Assembly (NCBI GenBank): GCA_001916965.1
Contig: MNTL01000076.1
Location: 1-30,297 of the forward strand
Origin: Roseburia sp. CAG:10041_57
GTDB taxonomy: Bacteria; Bacillota; Clostridia; Lachnospirales; Lachnospiraceae
Length of the DNA: 30,297 bases
Direction: 5' to 3'
Position 1 is the stretch's first letter. Every line of letters starts with the position of its first letter. Below, one piece after another: positions 1 through 8,685 of the stretch. A program made the translations under genes and the position numbers. The notes under the pieces are model-generated. The model saw only the letters and a program-made list of their open reading frames with translations. It was not told the DNA's origin and made no database searches.

Positions 1-41
1 AAGCACCAAAACCAATTTCACGAAAGAAAAAGTCTATCCAG

Positions 42-62
42 AATTAGCATAAAATGCTAATT
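42..62. repeat. Perfect 9-bp inverted repeat in the left-end spacer (1-254)
   Basis: AATTAGCAT (42-50) and its exact reverse complement (54-62) are separated by AAA. There is no T-run on either side, so it is not a convincing intrinsic terminator. The rest of 1-254 holds no gene I can support. A 47-codon minus-strand ORF (75-218) exists but lacks a ribosome site. The first 50-60 bases are open in all three plus frames and could be the tail of a gene outside the window. Confidence 0.4.
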
Positions 63-254
63 TGAAACAGGCTTCTAATTTGCGTGGATTATACTAGTTG
101 CCAAACTTACTTGTGAACGTCCAATAATAAGTGTATCACAATGTGCTAATTCAGTACTTTCCATCCTGGTAATTATGATGATAACGTTTTCTAAAGGTTT
201 TATGCGCTGGGTTAGCATCTTAAGAACATTCTACATCCTTACAATATGTTATCA

Positions 255-2072
255 CTACATACCCTCCTCTGATAAATCCATGTATGTATACCAAACTTCA
301 TTATCATCTAATTGGTAACATCGTAATTGTGGAAAATCATTTTCTAACTTTTCGCTTCTTTTGTATGTAATAATAACATCATCATTCCGAACATCCTTAG
401 GATAATCTACTTCAATTTTATACTCATATAAATAAAATTGTAAAACTGAATATATATTCCAGTTTGAATCTTCTTTTCTATCATCATAAACATATACCCT
501 TCCTAATTTTACTCCTTTTTTTTCTAATTCACATTTTTCTTCATATGATGACATAACCATTGAAGATACTCTCTCTTTTATATACTCATTATAATTATGG
601 TTTGCCCAATGGTATCCTATAAACATTAATATAAGAATAGGCAATATTGCCCACTCTCTGCTCCTTTTTTTACGAGAAAATAAAATTGAAATAACTGTAA
701 AGAGAACGCATATTAATATTGCTTTATAATAAAACTGTGCTGTAACTTTTTCACCACGATAAGTCAAATAAGTATACAAAAAGGAGCCAGCATTTGAATT
801 TGTCTTGACAATAGGAACAACTACCTCTATGAAAACTACTATAAAAAAAGAACCTATATATATTGCTTTTTTTATACAATCCCTATATCTCTCTTTGAAC
901 GTTAGATATACACCAGTATATAAAAAAGGCATTGCAAACACATTCCAATATCTAACATAACACATTGCCTTATATGAATATATATTACCTTTATCATCCG
1001 TATTCCAGGTATTATACATTTTAATAAACCAATTAGAAACTAGAAAAGCACTGAACACAGCAACAATACATAAAGCAGATATCGCAAGAACAATATTGAC
1101 ATATATATTTTCTGTTTCTTTTTTTGTAATTACTATATAAAGATACTTAACAAAAACAACAATTGCTAATATAAACAATCCACCCGTCAAAATCATCTGT
1201 ACACTAATATGACCAATTATCATATCAAACCATATTTTCCAAGTCTGAATATCAGTCAGTTTTAATCCTGATGCTACAGATACAGATGTATTGCCCAATC
1301 CCTTATCTGCATTTATCCATATCGCATCTTGATAACGTTTTATTATTATTTTAGCCAATAAAAAAAGCGGAATAACCACACCAGTGCAAAACAGTACCTT
1401 TTTTTTCTTATATAAAAATACCCCCATAAGTGTTAAAAAAGATGCTATAACCATTACAATTGCTCGTGTATGAAGAAAGCAGGAAAAGAATGAAGCAACA
1501 GCATATACTATTGTCCACTTTATGCATTTATCTATATTCTCTATATATTCTACTATCCTACATACAGTTAAAATTATTATCCATAATAATACATCCAAAA
1601 TAACATCATTGATAATATTGGCATCATTATTAGGATGCAACGGTATTGTACAAATCATACTTAATAGTATTAATCGAACATTAGAAACTGCTTCAAAATA
1701 ATGCTTTCCAATAAAATATGAAATGCTTATTATTACACCACTTCTTAAAAATCTCGTTACAATCAAAATAATTCTATATATCAAAATTGGAGAGAGCTGT
1801 AACTTAAATAAAGGTGCGAATAATGCATAATAACCAAATCCATAGTAACCGCTTTTATTTATTACAACACTCCAATCATACCCTGCCCATGTTGCAGCAC
1901 CCACTATTGCTCCTAACTCATCTGTTGTTGTATGTAATGGATATGACTTAAAGAAGTCTACTGATAATGTAAATCCAACTATCAAAATTGCCAAAAACAC
2001 AGTTACAATTTGATGTTTTTCTATAAAATTATTTATAACTTTTGTAATCGAACTATTTTTTAAATCCACCAT
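255..2072 (-). CDS. Polytopic GT-C-like membrane protein, last gene of the polysaccharide block
   Basis: A 605-residue protein with about a dozen hydrophobic segments and a soluble C-terminal tail from roughly residue 510. After the first membrane segment the loop carries TTDELGA (D51, E52) followed by AGYDWS. An acidic pair at this place is typical of the first extracytoplasmic loop of GT-C glycosyltransferases that use lipid-linked sugars. The same layout, including FGY and the C-terminal tail with an ND-V-I-TY-type motif, recurs in the 564-residue protein at 10766-12460, so the two are paralogues. The ATG at 2072 has AAAGGA eight bases upstream and follows the GT4 gene by 12 bases, so the two are co-transcribed. 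The role is probably sugar transfer onto a surface glycan outside the membrane. A polymerase is an alternative. The family is not recognised by name. Confidence 0.75.
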   Translation of the reverse strand: MVDLKNSSITKVINNFIEKHQIVTVFLAILIVGFTLSVDFFKSYPLHTTTDELGAIVGAATWAGYDWSVVINKSGYYGFGYYALFAPLFKLQLSPILIYRIILIVTRFLRSGVIISISYFIGKHYFEAVSNVRLILLSMICTIPLHPNNDANIINDVILDVLLWIIILTVCRIVEYIENIDKCIKWTIVYAVASFFSCFLHTRAIVMVIASFLTLMGVFLYKKKKVLFCTGVVIPLFLLAKIIIKRYQDAIWINADKGLGNTSVSVASGLKLTDIQTWKIWFDMIIGHISVQMILTGGLFILAIVVFVKYLYIVITKKETENIYVNIVLAISALCIVAVFSAFLVSNWFIKMYNTWNTDDKGNIYSYKAMCYVRYWNVFAMPFLYTGVYLTFKERYRDCIKKAIYIGSFFIVVFIEVVVPIVKTNSNAGSFLYTYLTYRGEKVTAQFYYKAILICVLFTVISILFSRKKRSREWAILPILILMFIGYHWANHNYNEYIKERVSSMVMSSYEEKCELEKKGVKLGRVYVYDDRKEDSNWNIYSVLQFYLYEYKIEVDYPKDVRNDDVIITYKRSEKLENDFPQLRCYQLDDNEVWYTYMDLSEEGM

Positions 2073-2084
2073 ATTGTTTTTCCT

Positions 2085-3227
2085 TTATAATCCTATAAAG
2101 TTTTTAAATTTAATACCAACATCTTTATAGTTAAAATTAGCAATAGCCCATTGTTGTCCATATTCTGCAATTGAACAATATTCTTCTATATTTTCAAGTA
2201 TTTTAATCAAAATATTTTTCAGTTGCTCATCATTATCAAACAATATTCCATTTTGTCCATCTTGAATAATTTCTGCTGTTCCAGCAGAATTCCTACCAAT
2301 AACCAAAAGTCCACCTAACATGCCTTCAACAGTAACTCTTCCAAATCCTTCTGCTCGGGAATTCATCAACAATATATCATTTAAGGCTATTTTCTCCTTT
2401 ACATTCTCACTATATCCGGATATCACTACAAACTGTTCTAAGTTATTATTCTGTATATATTGTTTCATTGCATTTACATACTCGGGAATACCCGTTCCAA
2501 CAAATTCCATATGAATATTATTAATTCCTATATCTCTTAGTTGTTTGATTACTTTTAACGAATTCATTGCCCCTTTTCCATCACTAAGTGCACCAATTTG
2601 TATAATATTCAATTTATCATTTTGTAAAATTACATGATTGGCTATAATATAATCATCCAATATAAAGCCGTTAAAAAACATTGTATACTTCTTTAGTTTG
2701 TATAATCGCGTATACTTTTCCTGTATTGCCTTAGAAATAAATATTACATAATCTGATGCCTCGAGTAAATCACGCATTCTTTTTTTATTTCTATATTCAC
2801 ATCCATGATCTTCTTCCATAAACTCACGCACATAATATATGTGTGGAACTTGAGCCATTTTAGCAGCTCGTGCCCCTATATCAACCCCTGTAGAATTGGA
2901 ACAAACTATATCTATTTTTTCCTTTTTTATATATTTGCATAATTTCAAAGATGCAAATGTATTTAAAATATCAAATATGTGAAATTTTAATCTATACTTT
3001 TCCGATATTCTTTTATAATTTCGACGATATAGCATAGTTTTAAAACTTATTTTTCTTTTACAAAATTCTTTTTGAGCTAGTCCTTCTTTCTTTTGTGGAA
3101 TAAGCACTTGTATTTCTATATCACTACATTTTTTCAGCCCTTGTATCAAACTAATTAATGATACTGTAGAGCCACCTATTGAAAACTCATGCGATACAAA
3201 AAGAATTTTTATTTTATTTTTTTTCAT
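2085..3227 (-). CDS. Family 4 glycosyltransferase (GT-B fold)
   Basis: A 380-residue retaining-type glycosyltransferase, expected to act in the cytoplasm at the membrane face on a growing lipid-linked glycan. The N-terminal half opens with ILFVSHEFSIGGST, the glycine-rich acceptor-side loop of GT4 enzymes. The C-terminal half has an E-x7-E motif, EGFGRVTVE, followed by G-T-A-E-I-I and DGQNGILF, which bind the sugar nucleotide. The length is normal for the family. The ATG at 3227 has GGGG ten bases upstream. It follows the 308-residue gene after a 125-base AT-rich spacer with no evident hairpin. The donor and acceptor cannot be read from the sequence. Confidence 0.88.
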   Translation of the reverse strand: MKKNKIKILFVSHEFSIGGSTVSLISLIQGLKKCSDIEIQVLIPQKKEGLAQKEFCKRKISFKTMLYRRNYKRISEKYRLKFHIFDILNTFASLKLCKYIKKEKIDIVCSNSTGVDIGARAAKMAQVPHIYYVREFMEEDHGCEYRNKKRMRDLLEASDYVIFISKAIQEKYTRLYKLKKYTMFFNGFILDDYIIANHVILQNDKLNIIQIGALSDGKGAMNSLKVIKQLRDIGINNIHMEFVGTGIPEYVNAMKQYIQNNNLEQFVVISGYSENVKEKIALNDILLMNSRAEGFGRVTVEGMLGGLLVIGRNSAGTAEIIQDGQNGILFDNDEQLKNILIKILENIEEYCSIAEYGQQWAIANFNYKDVGIKFKNFIGL

Positions 3228-3352
3228 CCAAGTTATTCCCCATTTTTATATTATGTCATGCTGAATTCGTAGTCTCTAGCAATTCTACTTTTTTAACTTT
3301 CTTTATACTTAGGTTCTCTTTTATTACATCTATTTTTCAAATTCATGTATTT

Positions 3353-4279
3353 CTATTCTTTAAAATTTTTAAGCCATCCCACAAAAGAATATTGCATTAC
3401 AATTTTTTCATCTATTTTTTTATAATCACTTTCTAAGAATTCACGTATCTGATTTGGATCTTGATTATTCCAAATCATAATATTGTCCTCATAATAAAAC
3501 GGTTCTTCTTTTATTTTGAGGTTATTTGTAATTAATTTCTTTTGATAAAAAATTGATTCCATACTTCTTAAAGTCAAACCTTCCTGACCTTCTTTTACTA
3601 ATTCAACAATACACTTGCTTTTATTTATGATTTGTAGTAATTCCGAATACTCTATTCCATTTCCATATAATTTTTTATCCTGTTCTTTAGATGTCTTATC
3701 TCGAACAACTCTCGCAAAAATTTTTAATCCCATTTTGCTGAATTTGTCATACATTTCTTTTACCTGTTTATATCTTCCTTTGTCTTTAATTACTATAGAA
3801 ACATCATATTTATTTTCTACGGGAGACAATATTGAAGGTAAATAAAACTGTGAATTATATTGTAAATTATATGTTTTACAATTACTTTTATCATAAGACC
3901 ATAACTCACAAATCTGTCTTTTATTTTCTGGTACTATAAATGTTGTGGATGTTATACTATCCCAAAAATATAATATAATTCTCGCACTAGGATTTTTTTT
4001 ATGAATATAATCAATTATATTAGTGTTTAATAAGCTATAAAAAACAATTATTGTATCATATTGGTTTAAATTTTTCTTCCACTCCTCATACCATATCCAT
4101 TGAAATGGTAACTTTATTTTTTGCATATGCATAACAGCCAATAAATATTTCAAGCTATATTTACTAAACTTGTATGTAGCTTGAGCCTCAATATTTTGAT
4201 TATTTTTTTCACATATTTTTTTTATATAATATCTATCTGTTGGCCATCTGACATTCATCAGCAGTAAAGTCTTTCCCAT
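3353..4279 (-). CDS. Putative glycosyltransferase-like polysaccharide protein
   Basis: A 308-residue soluble protein without signal peptide. It starts with a hydrophobic strand (KTLLLMNV) and ends with a segment EGQEGLTLRSMESIFYQKKL, followed by strands and a short helix. This resembles the donor-binding C-terminal half of some GT-B or LPS-core transferases, where a conserved R and E in LR-x-E contact the nucleotide. The similarity is weak and no catalytic assignment is possible. It overlaps the epimerase end by 47 bases. The ATG at 4279 has GGAG about 13 bases upstream, so ATG 4258 (residue 8, MNVRWP) is an alternative start. Co-transcription with the flanking polysaccharide genes supports a role in the same glycan. 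Confidence 0.6.
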   Translation of the reverse strand: MGKTLLLMNVRWPTDRYYIKKICEKNNQNIEAQATYKFSKYSLKYLLAVMHMQKIKLPFQWIWYEEWKKNLNQYDTIIVFYSLLNTNIIDYIHKKNPSARIILYFWDSITSTTFIVPENKRQICELWSYDKSNCKTYNLQYNSQFYLPSILSPVENKYDVSIVIKDKGRYKQVKEMYDKFSKMGLKIFARVVRDKTSKEQDKKLYGNGIEYSELLQIINKSKCIVELVKEGQEGLTLRSMESIFYQKKLITNNLKIKEEPFYYEDNIMIWNNQDPNQIREFLESDYKKIDEKIVMQYSFVGWLKNFKE

Positions 4280-5324
4280 ATGAAACTATCATTCTCCTAT
4301 ACAAATCCTGTAATCTCCTATACGGCATCCATCCAATTTTCTTAGATTTAACTATATTAAGCTTGTAGAAATGAAAAGGAGAAAATTTCTTGCCATCCTC
4401 TTCATTTTGGGAAATAACTACTTTAATTTCTCCGTTTCCAATTTCTTTTGCCACCATTTCAGCCATTTCTTTTACAGAGCAATATGTTTCTGGATTGGCT
4501 GCATTATATGCTTGTCCAGCCTCTCCCTTTAGTAGAACAGTTAATATTGCACTTACAGCATCCATTGTATAAAGATAACATCTCTTACTTTTACCATCCG
4601 TCAATAATACAATATCTTTTTTTTCCATGGCACATCTTGCAAACTCAGCGAAAACTCTCTTATCATCATATTGAACACCTGGTCCAAATGTCTGAGCGAG
4701 TCTAATATTCATTGCTCTCATTCCATATTCGCTCGCATAAGATGCAATTAATGATTCACACATTCGTTTACTTTCCGGATAACAATTTCTTACATTCAAC
4801 GGATTAAGATATCCTAAATCTTCTTCCGATAACAAATCTTCCGTTTTAGGTGCTCCATAAACTTCCATTGAGGATAAATATACAAAACCTTCTACATTAT
4901 TTTTTTTAGCAAGTTCCAACATATTGTTTGTTCCTAAAATAGACGTTTTTATTGTTTCAACTGGATGCTCAATAAAATATGCACTAGCTGTTGGGCATGC
5001 CCCATGTATTATATAATCAATTTTTTCCTGTATATCAGGTAAATTTTCTACTGTTCCTAGTACAAATGATATTGAGTCGCTATCCTTCATCTGTTCAGCA
5101 AACTTATCTTTTGCTCTATCAATGTCTCTAACTAATGCAAGTATATGTATATTTAATTTTTTTTGTATATTAGCATAGACTAATCCACTTATTAAATTAT
5201 AGCCGATCAGCCCTGTTGCTCCTGTAACCAGTACTGTTTTATCACATAATTTATCCCACGGTATATAATCACAAGTCATCAACTGATCCAAATCTTCTCT
5301 AAAAACTTTATTTTGTATCCACAT
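4233..5324 (-). CDS. NAD-dependent epimerase/dehydratase, extended SDR family
   Basis: A 363-residue extended short-chain dehydrogenase. The dinucleotide loop TGATGLIG lies at residues 34-41. The active-site Y-x3-K is YPESK, preceded by YLSSMEVYG, which supplies the catalytic serine. SDRs of this type epimerise, dehydrate or reduce nucleotide sugars. ATG 5324 is chosen because AGGGGG lies about eight bases upstream and it sits one base after the TAA of the cytidylyltransferase gene. An upstream in-frame start at 5351 would overlap that gene and has no better ribosome site. The coupling to an IspD/TarI-like enzyme recalls the fused cytidylyltransferase-SDR proteins that make CDP-ribitol, but those SDR parts are of the classical type, so the product here may differ. 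Confidence 0.85.
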   Translation of the reverse strand: MWIQNKVFREDLDQLMTCDYIPWDKLCDKTVLVTGATGLIGYNLISGLVYANIQKKLNIHILALVRDIDRAKDKFAEQMKDSDSISFVLGTVENLPDIQEKIDYIIHGACPTASAYFIEHPVETIKTSILGTNNMLELAKKNNVEGFVYLSSMEVYGAPKTEDLLSEEDLGYLNPLNVRNCYPESKRMCESLIASYASEYGMRAMNIRLAQTFGPGVQYDDKRVFAEFARCAMEKKDIVLLTDGKSKRCYLYTMDAVSAILTVLLKGEAGQAYNAANPETYCSVKEMAEMVAKEIGNGEIKVVISQNEEDGKKFSPFHFYKLNIVKSKKIGWMPYRRLQDLYRRMIVSYGKDFTADECQMANR

Positions 5325-5325
5325 A

Positions 5326-6051
5326 TTATAGCCCCCTATATAATTGTTCATCCTCTTGTGCGTCTAATAAAGCTCTCATTGTATAAAAATCATCTGGTGT
5401 TGTTATTTTAATGTTTTCATAAGGTCCATCTACCAGATAAAGTGGATATCCATACATTTTCATCATGGTACATGAATCGATGCAGTCAAACATTCCCTCT
5501 TTTTGCGCTCTATTATGTGCTGCTAAAATATCTTTTAGCCAAAAGCTTTGGGGTGCCTTGGCAACTCTTGATTTAGCTCTATCTGGTACATTAATTATTG
5601 CTTCACCATCGTTTACAACCAGTATGGTTTCTTTAACAATTGCTGTTGTAATTGCTGACCCATGAATTTTCACACTTTCTATATTGTCACTTATTACTTT
5701 TTGGTTAATTAATGGTCGCACTCCGTCATGTATCAAAACTATTGCTTCTTCCCCATTAGATACTTCTTGTGCTGCCATAAGTCCGTTATAAATAGACATT
5801 TGACCTGTATCTCCACCAGGAACAATCTTTTTCACTTTTTCAATTCTATATTTGTACAGTAACTTTTCTAAGTACTCTATCCAGTCTTCTTTGCATGCTA
5901 TTACGATTGCATCTATTTCTGGATGTTTTTCAAATAATTCTAAAGTATAAATAATGATAGGCTTACCATGCATTTCGAGAAATTGTTTGGGTATATCTCT
6001 TGAATGCATACGCTGTCCACTTCCCCCAGCAAAAATTACGGCAATATTCAT
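5326..6051 (-). CDS. IspD/TarI-family cytidylyltransferase, probably activates a polyol phosphate
   Basis: A 241-residue nucleotidyltransferase that should join CTP and a sugar-alcohol phosphate to give a CDP-polyol. The signature FAGGSGQRM-x5-PKQFL lies at residues 7-22. Later motifs include IHDGVRPLI and YENIKITTPDDF. The AGG-x-G-x-RM loop, the tryptophan in CKEDWI and the NIK-x-TTP end fit TarI and Bcs1-type ribitol-5-phosphate enzymes slightly better than housekeeping IspD, which makes CDP-methylerythritol. The neighbours agree: a CDP-glycerol-type transferase precedes it and a dehydrogenase follows. ATG 6051 is chosen because GGAG lies eight bases upstream and the preceding gene stops three bases before. 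The longer reading from 6072 has no such support. Confidence 0.85.
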   Translation of the reverse strand: MNIAVIFAGGSGQRMHSRDIPKQFLEMHGKPIIIYTLELFEKHPEIDAIVIACKEDWIEYLEKLLYKYRIEKVKKIVPGGDTGQMSIYNGLMAAQEVSNGEEAIVLIHDGVRPLINQKVISDNIESVKIHGSAITTAIVKETILVVNDGEAIINVPDRAKSRVAKAPQSFWLKDILAAHNRAQKEGMFDCIDSCTMMKMYGYPLYLVDGPYENIKITTPDDFYTMRALLDAQEDEQLYRGL

Positions 6052-6053
6052 AA

Positions 6054-7265
6054 TCAATGCTCCTTCATCCATTTTAATATGTAGTCTGCAGCTATCTCGC
6101 TTGCATGCCCTGTCTCTTTTAATCCAACCTCTTCAAAAAGATTATTTAATTCTTTTTTATATTTATCAGCATTAAAAGTTGTAATAACTTCCTTTAATTC
6201 CTGTTCATTAGTTGCCACTGGAAAAGGTAAATCTTCTAATTCATAATAGTTATCTCTTTCTTCCTTATAACGTGCTATATCTGATGCATAAAGAAAACAA
6301 GGTTTTCCATTGGTGACAAAATCAAACATACAGCTTGAATAATCCGTTACAAGTACATCACTAGCAACTAGTAACTCCTGCATAACATCATACTCTGAGG
6401 CATTGATAATTTTATCTGTATACTGAATAAAGCTTTTTGCATCCTGTAAATTATTGGGATGCAATCTAACCAATACAACCCATTCTCCCCCAAATCTATT
6501 GCTCAACGCTTGCAGTAAAATATCATAATTGAGATTTAAGTCGCTAACTCTGTAATCCGTCCTAAAAGTAGGAGCATATAATACTATCCTCTTTCCATTT
6601 ACTTCAAAATACTTATTTACTTTATCTTTTATATCTTCTGAATTTTGAAAAAAAATGTCATTTCTTGGGCTTCCATTTTCCAAAATTTGACCCCGATACC
6701 CAAAAGCTCTATTATATATTTCGCTAGTTCTTCTTGAATTAGCTAACATAATATCTGTATTTTTAAAATTATATTTACAATTACAAATATCTATCTTACT
6801 TATTTTATCTCCAAGATCAGCTCCAACTTTTTTTAATCCATAACTTCCATGCCATGTTTGAATGTATAGTTGGCTTTTTCTTTTACGAAATCCATATTGT
6901 TTTGCATTTGAATCAATCCACACCTTTGCTGTTGCAAGTTCATATATTTGGTGCCAAAAATCATATTTTACTATTCTTACATTCTCTGGCACCTCTCTAT
7001 CTGTCAAATCATTAAGTAACCATACAATGTCTAAATTATTTGTTTTTTTTAGCAGGGCATCCGTTATATATTTAGGATTATCTCCATAACGTTTTCCTTT
7101 CATATTGCAACAAACTATCTTATTTTCTTTAATTGGTAATATATCCATTACACAAAATACTATATAGAATAAACCCCCATAAATTTTAAAACATACATAT
7201 ATAATCGTAGCAAAAATTTCATTTTTAACTGCTAATTTTTTTATTTTGCTAATCACAGTCCTCAT
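6054..7265 (-). CDS. CDP-glycerol:poly(glycerophosphate)-type transferase
   Basis: A roughly 403-residue member of the CDP-glycerol glycerophosphotransferase (TagB/TagF/TarL) family, which transfers polyol phosphate from a CDP-activated donor to a membrane-linked glycan or wall teichoic acid. A hydrophobic stretch near residues 20-40 can attach it to the membrane. Family motifs are HGSYGLKK (usually HGTPLKK), YAPTFR and VTDYSSCMFDF, which carry the catalytic His and donor-binding Ser-Ser. Start choice is uncertain. ATG 7265 is preferred, with purine-rich AAAGAGG immediately before it. TTG 7283 and GTG 7256 are alternatives. It stops three bases before the cytidylyltransferase start, so donor synthesis and use are translationally coupled. 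Confidence 0.85.
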   Translation of the reverse strand: MRTVISKIKKLAVKNEIFATIIYVCFKIYGGLFYIVFCVMDILPIKENKIVCCNMKGKRYGDNPKYITDALLKKTNNLDIVWLLNDLTDREVPENVRIVKYDFWHQIYELATAKVWIDSNAKQYGFRKRKSQLYIQTWHGSYGLKKVGADLGDKISKIDICNCKYNFKNTDIMLANSRRTSEIYNRAFGYRGQILENGSPRNDIFFQNSEDIKDKVNKYFEVNGKRIVLYAPTFRTDYRVSDLNLNYDILLQALSNRFGGEWVVLVRLHPNNLQDAKSFIQYTDKIINASEYDVMQELLVASDVLVTDYSSCMFDFVTNGKPCFLYASDIARYKEERDNYYELEDLPFPVATNEQELKEVITTFNADKYKKELNNLFEEVGLKETGHASEIAADYILKWMKEH

Positions 7266-7407
7266 CCTCTTTCTTTTATACAAAAATTGGAATTACTTTT
7301 ACAATTCTATAGGACTAGCTTATTCAATAAAAGCATTCCTTATTCCCCTTTAAATAATTCTTTTTACATTACTATCACTCAATACAATTTTATCCTTAGG
7401 AAAAATA

Positions 7408-8424
7408 TTATCTAAATCTAAACATCATATTAACTAACTTATTCAACTTATTTCTTTTACAAAAAAAATAAAATACATAAGTACCTATTTTTTGTATTAC
7501 TGGTATTTCAACGTTATTAAATATTGATTTATATCTGTTTTTTTCATAATTCTGAAAGCTATCATTTACTATTTTTTGAAATTCTTCTGTAATAACATTT
7601 ATACTTTTTATTGACATACTTTTATTATCATTTGAAAGGTATTCTCTCTTTCTATTCCGTACAAGCAAAAAATATGTCATAAAACTAATAAATGTAAATT
7701 CAAACAGCTCATAGTCGCTACTTCTATCTTTAATTTCATTTTTTACTTTTCTAGCAACTTTTTCCCACTCTGCAAAAGGTAATACAGAAGCATCTATTGG
7801 TTTTGAAGTTATACTTCCTTCATGGACGACCTGATAATATCCTTCATATTCTACAAAACCAATCCTATTTGATAGGAAAAAAGCTTGTAAATTGAATGAA
7901 TTATCCTCATATGTTTTACCATCTGGGAATGTAATACCCCATTTTTTTATATACTCTGTTCTATATAATTTACCCGATATATTAAGTCTTCTATTCAAAC
8001 AATTTTCATTCTTTATTCGATACCTAATTGTTTTTAATTTCTTTCCATCCTCAGTAATTTTATATTGTCCACTGCATACCATATCAAGGTTATCTTTTTC
8101 TGCTTTATCAACCAATATTCTAAGATAATTTTTATCATAATAATCATCAGCATCTAAAAAGGTAATATATTTCCCATTTACAGCATCAAATGCTGCATTT
8201 CGAGCTGACGATAATCCACCATTTTTTTTATTTATTTTTATAATATTATCTGGATAACATTTAACATACTTATCAATAATTTTTTCAGAGGAATCCACGC
8301 TTCCATCATTTACTAATATTATTTCATAATCTTTAAAAGTCTGATTTAATACCGAATTTATACAATATTCTAAATACTTCTCCATATTATATACTGCAAT
8401 AATAACTGACACTGTTTTTTCCAT
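7408..8424 (-). CDS. Family 2 glycosyltransferase, first gene of the polysaccharide operon
   Basis: A 338-residue GT-A enzyme. VSVIIAVYN opens the fold, VNDGSVDSS binds nucleotide, NKKNGGLSSARN follows, and LDADDYYD contains the metal-binding D-x-D. The C-terminal third looks like the variable acceptor region and has a hydrophobic helix near the end. It transfers a sugar from a nucleotide donor to a lipid-linked or glycan acceptor on the cytoplasmic side. ATG 8424 is chosen because AAAGGGG precedes it by nine bases. A longer in-frame reading to 8490 would put its first 20 residues inside the terminator stem at 8465-8525. No hairpin is visible in the 140-base spacer to the next gene, so read-through is likely. 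Confidence 0.88.
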   Translation of the reverse strand: MEKTVSVIIAVYNMEKYLEYCINSVLNQTFKDYEIILVNDGSVDSSEKIIDKYVKCYPDNIIKINKKNGGLSSARNAAFDAVNGKYITFLDADDYYDKNYLRILVDKAEKDNLDMVCSGQYKITEDGKKLKTIRYRIKNENCLNRRLNISGKLYRTEYIKKWGITFPDGKTYEDNSFNLQAFFLSNRIGFVEYEGYYQVVHEGSITSKPIDASVLPFAEWEKVARKVKNEIKDRSSDYELFEFTFISFMTYFLLVRNRKREYLSNDNKSMSIKSINVITEEFQKIVNDSFQNYEKNRYKSIFNNVEIPVIQKIGTYVFYFFCKRNKLNKLVNMMFRFR

Positions 8425-8461
8425 TCCGTCAATCCCCTTTGATTTAAAATGTTGCGTAAGC

Positions 8462-8525
8462 AAAAAAATCCCAACATAAAGTATTTTCATCTTAATGGTA
8501 ATTACATACTTTATATTGGGATTTT
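8462..8525 (-). terminator. Strong intrinsic terminator or attenuator upstream of the GT2 gene
   Basis: On the minus strand a 20-base arm (8525-8506) pairs with 8484-8465 with a single G-U mismatch, around a 21-base loop. It is followed at once by seven T residues (complement of 8462-8468). It lies about 40 bases before the GT2 start and after the MNT gene and its broken partner. It can end transcription from the MNT gene, or act as a leader attenuator for the polysaccharide operon if the promoter lies upstream of it. Confidence 0.85.
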
Positions 8526-8576
8526 CAATATTTCTATTTTCTTTTTATCAAACTAATAATGTCTAGCTAGCTTATA

Positions 8577-8685
8577 CTATTTCAATTGTTGCATGCAGTA
8601 GTCTTCAGCTACCTGTATAAATTCTATCGCTACTTCAACCTGACGTTCAATCTCTCCTCGTTCCGATCTCTTTAGGCTGCTCCAT
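8577..8685 (-). pseudogene. Frameshifted remnant of a HEPN-type partner of the MNT gene
   Basis: An ATG at 8685 overlaps the end of the MNT gene, as HEPN partners of MNT genes usually do. It reads MEQPKEIGTRRD and stops. The next frame continues ERQVEVAIEFIQVAEDYC and a few more residues to a TAG at 8577. Removing 16 bases (8650-8665), which lie next to and end in a repeated GAGAT, would join both parts into one 30-codon frame. The helix resembles the end of HEPN-domain proteins, which are about 100-130 residues, so most of the domain is gone. This is inference from a short stretch; a chance ORF is the alternative. Confidence 0.4.

Noticed and set aside
75..218. 47-codon minus-strand ORF ending in HAN
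   Set aside because: No ribosome site, no recognised family; too short to call in AT-rich DNA, though a decayed gene cannot be excluded.
5326..6051. Housekeeping ispD of the MEP pathway
   Set aside because: Context (CDP-glycerol-type transferase, SDR, glycosyltransferases) and TarI-like signature favour polyol-phosphate activation, but this is not proven.
8425..8490. 22-codon N-terminal extension of the GT2 gene
   Set aside because: It covers the terminator stem and T-run; the start at 8424 has the good ribosome site and matches family starts.
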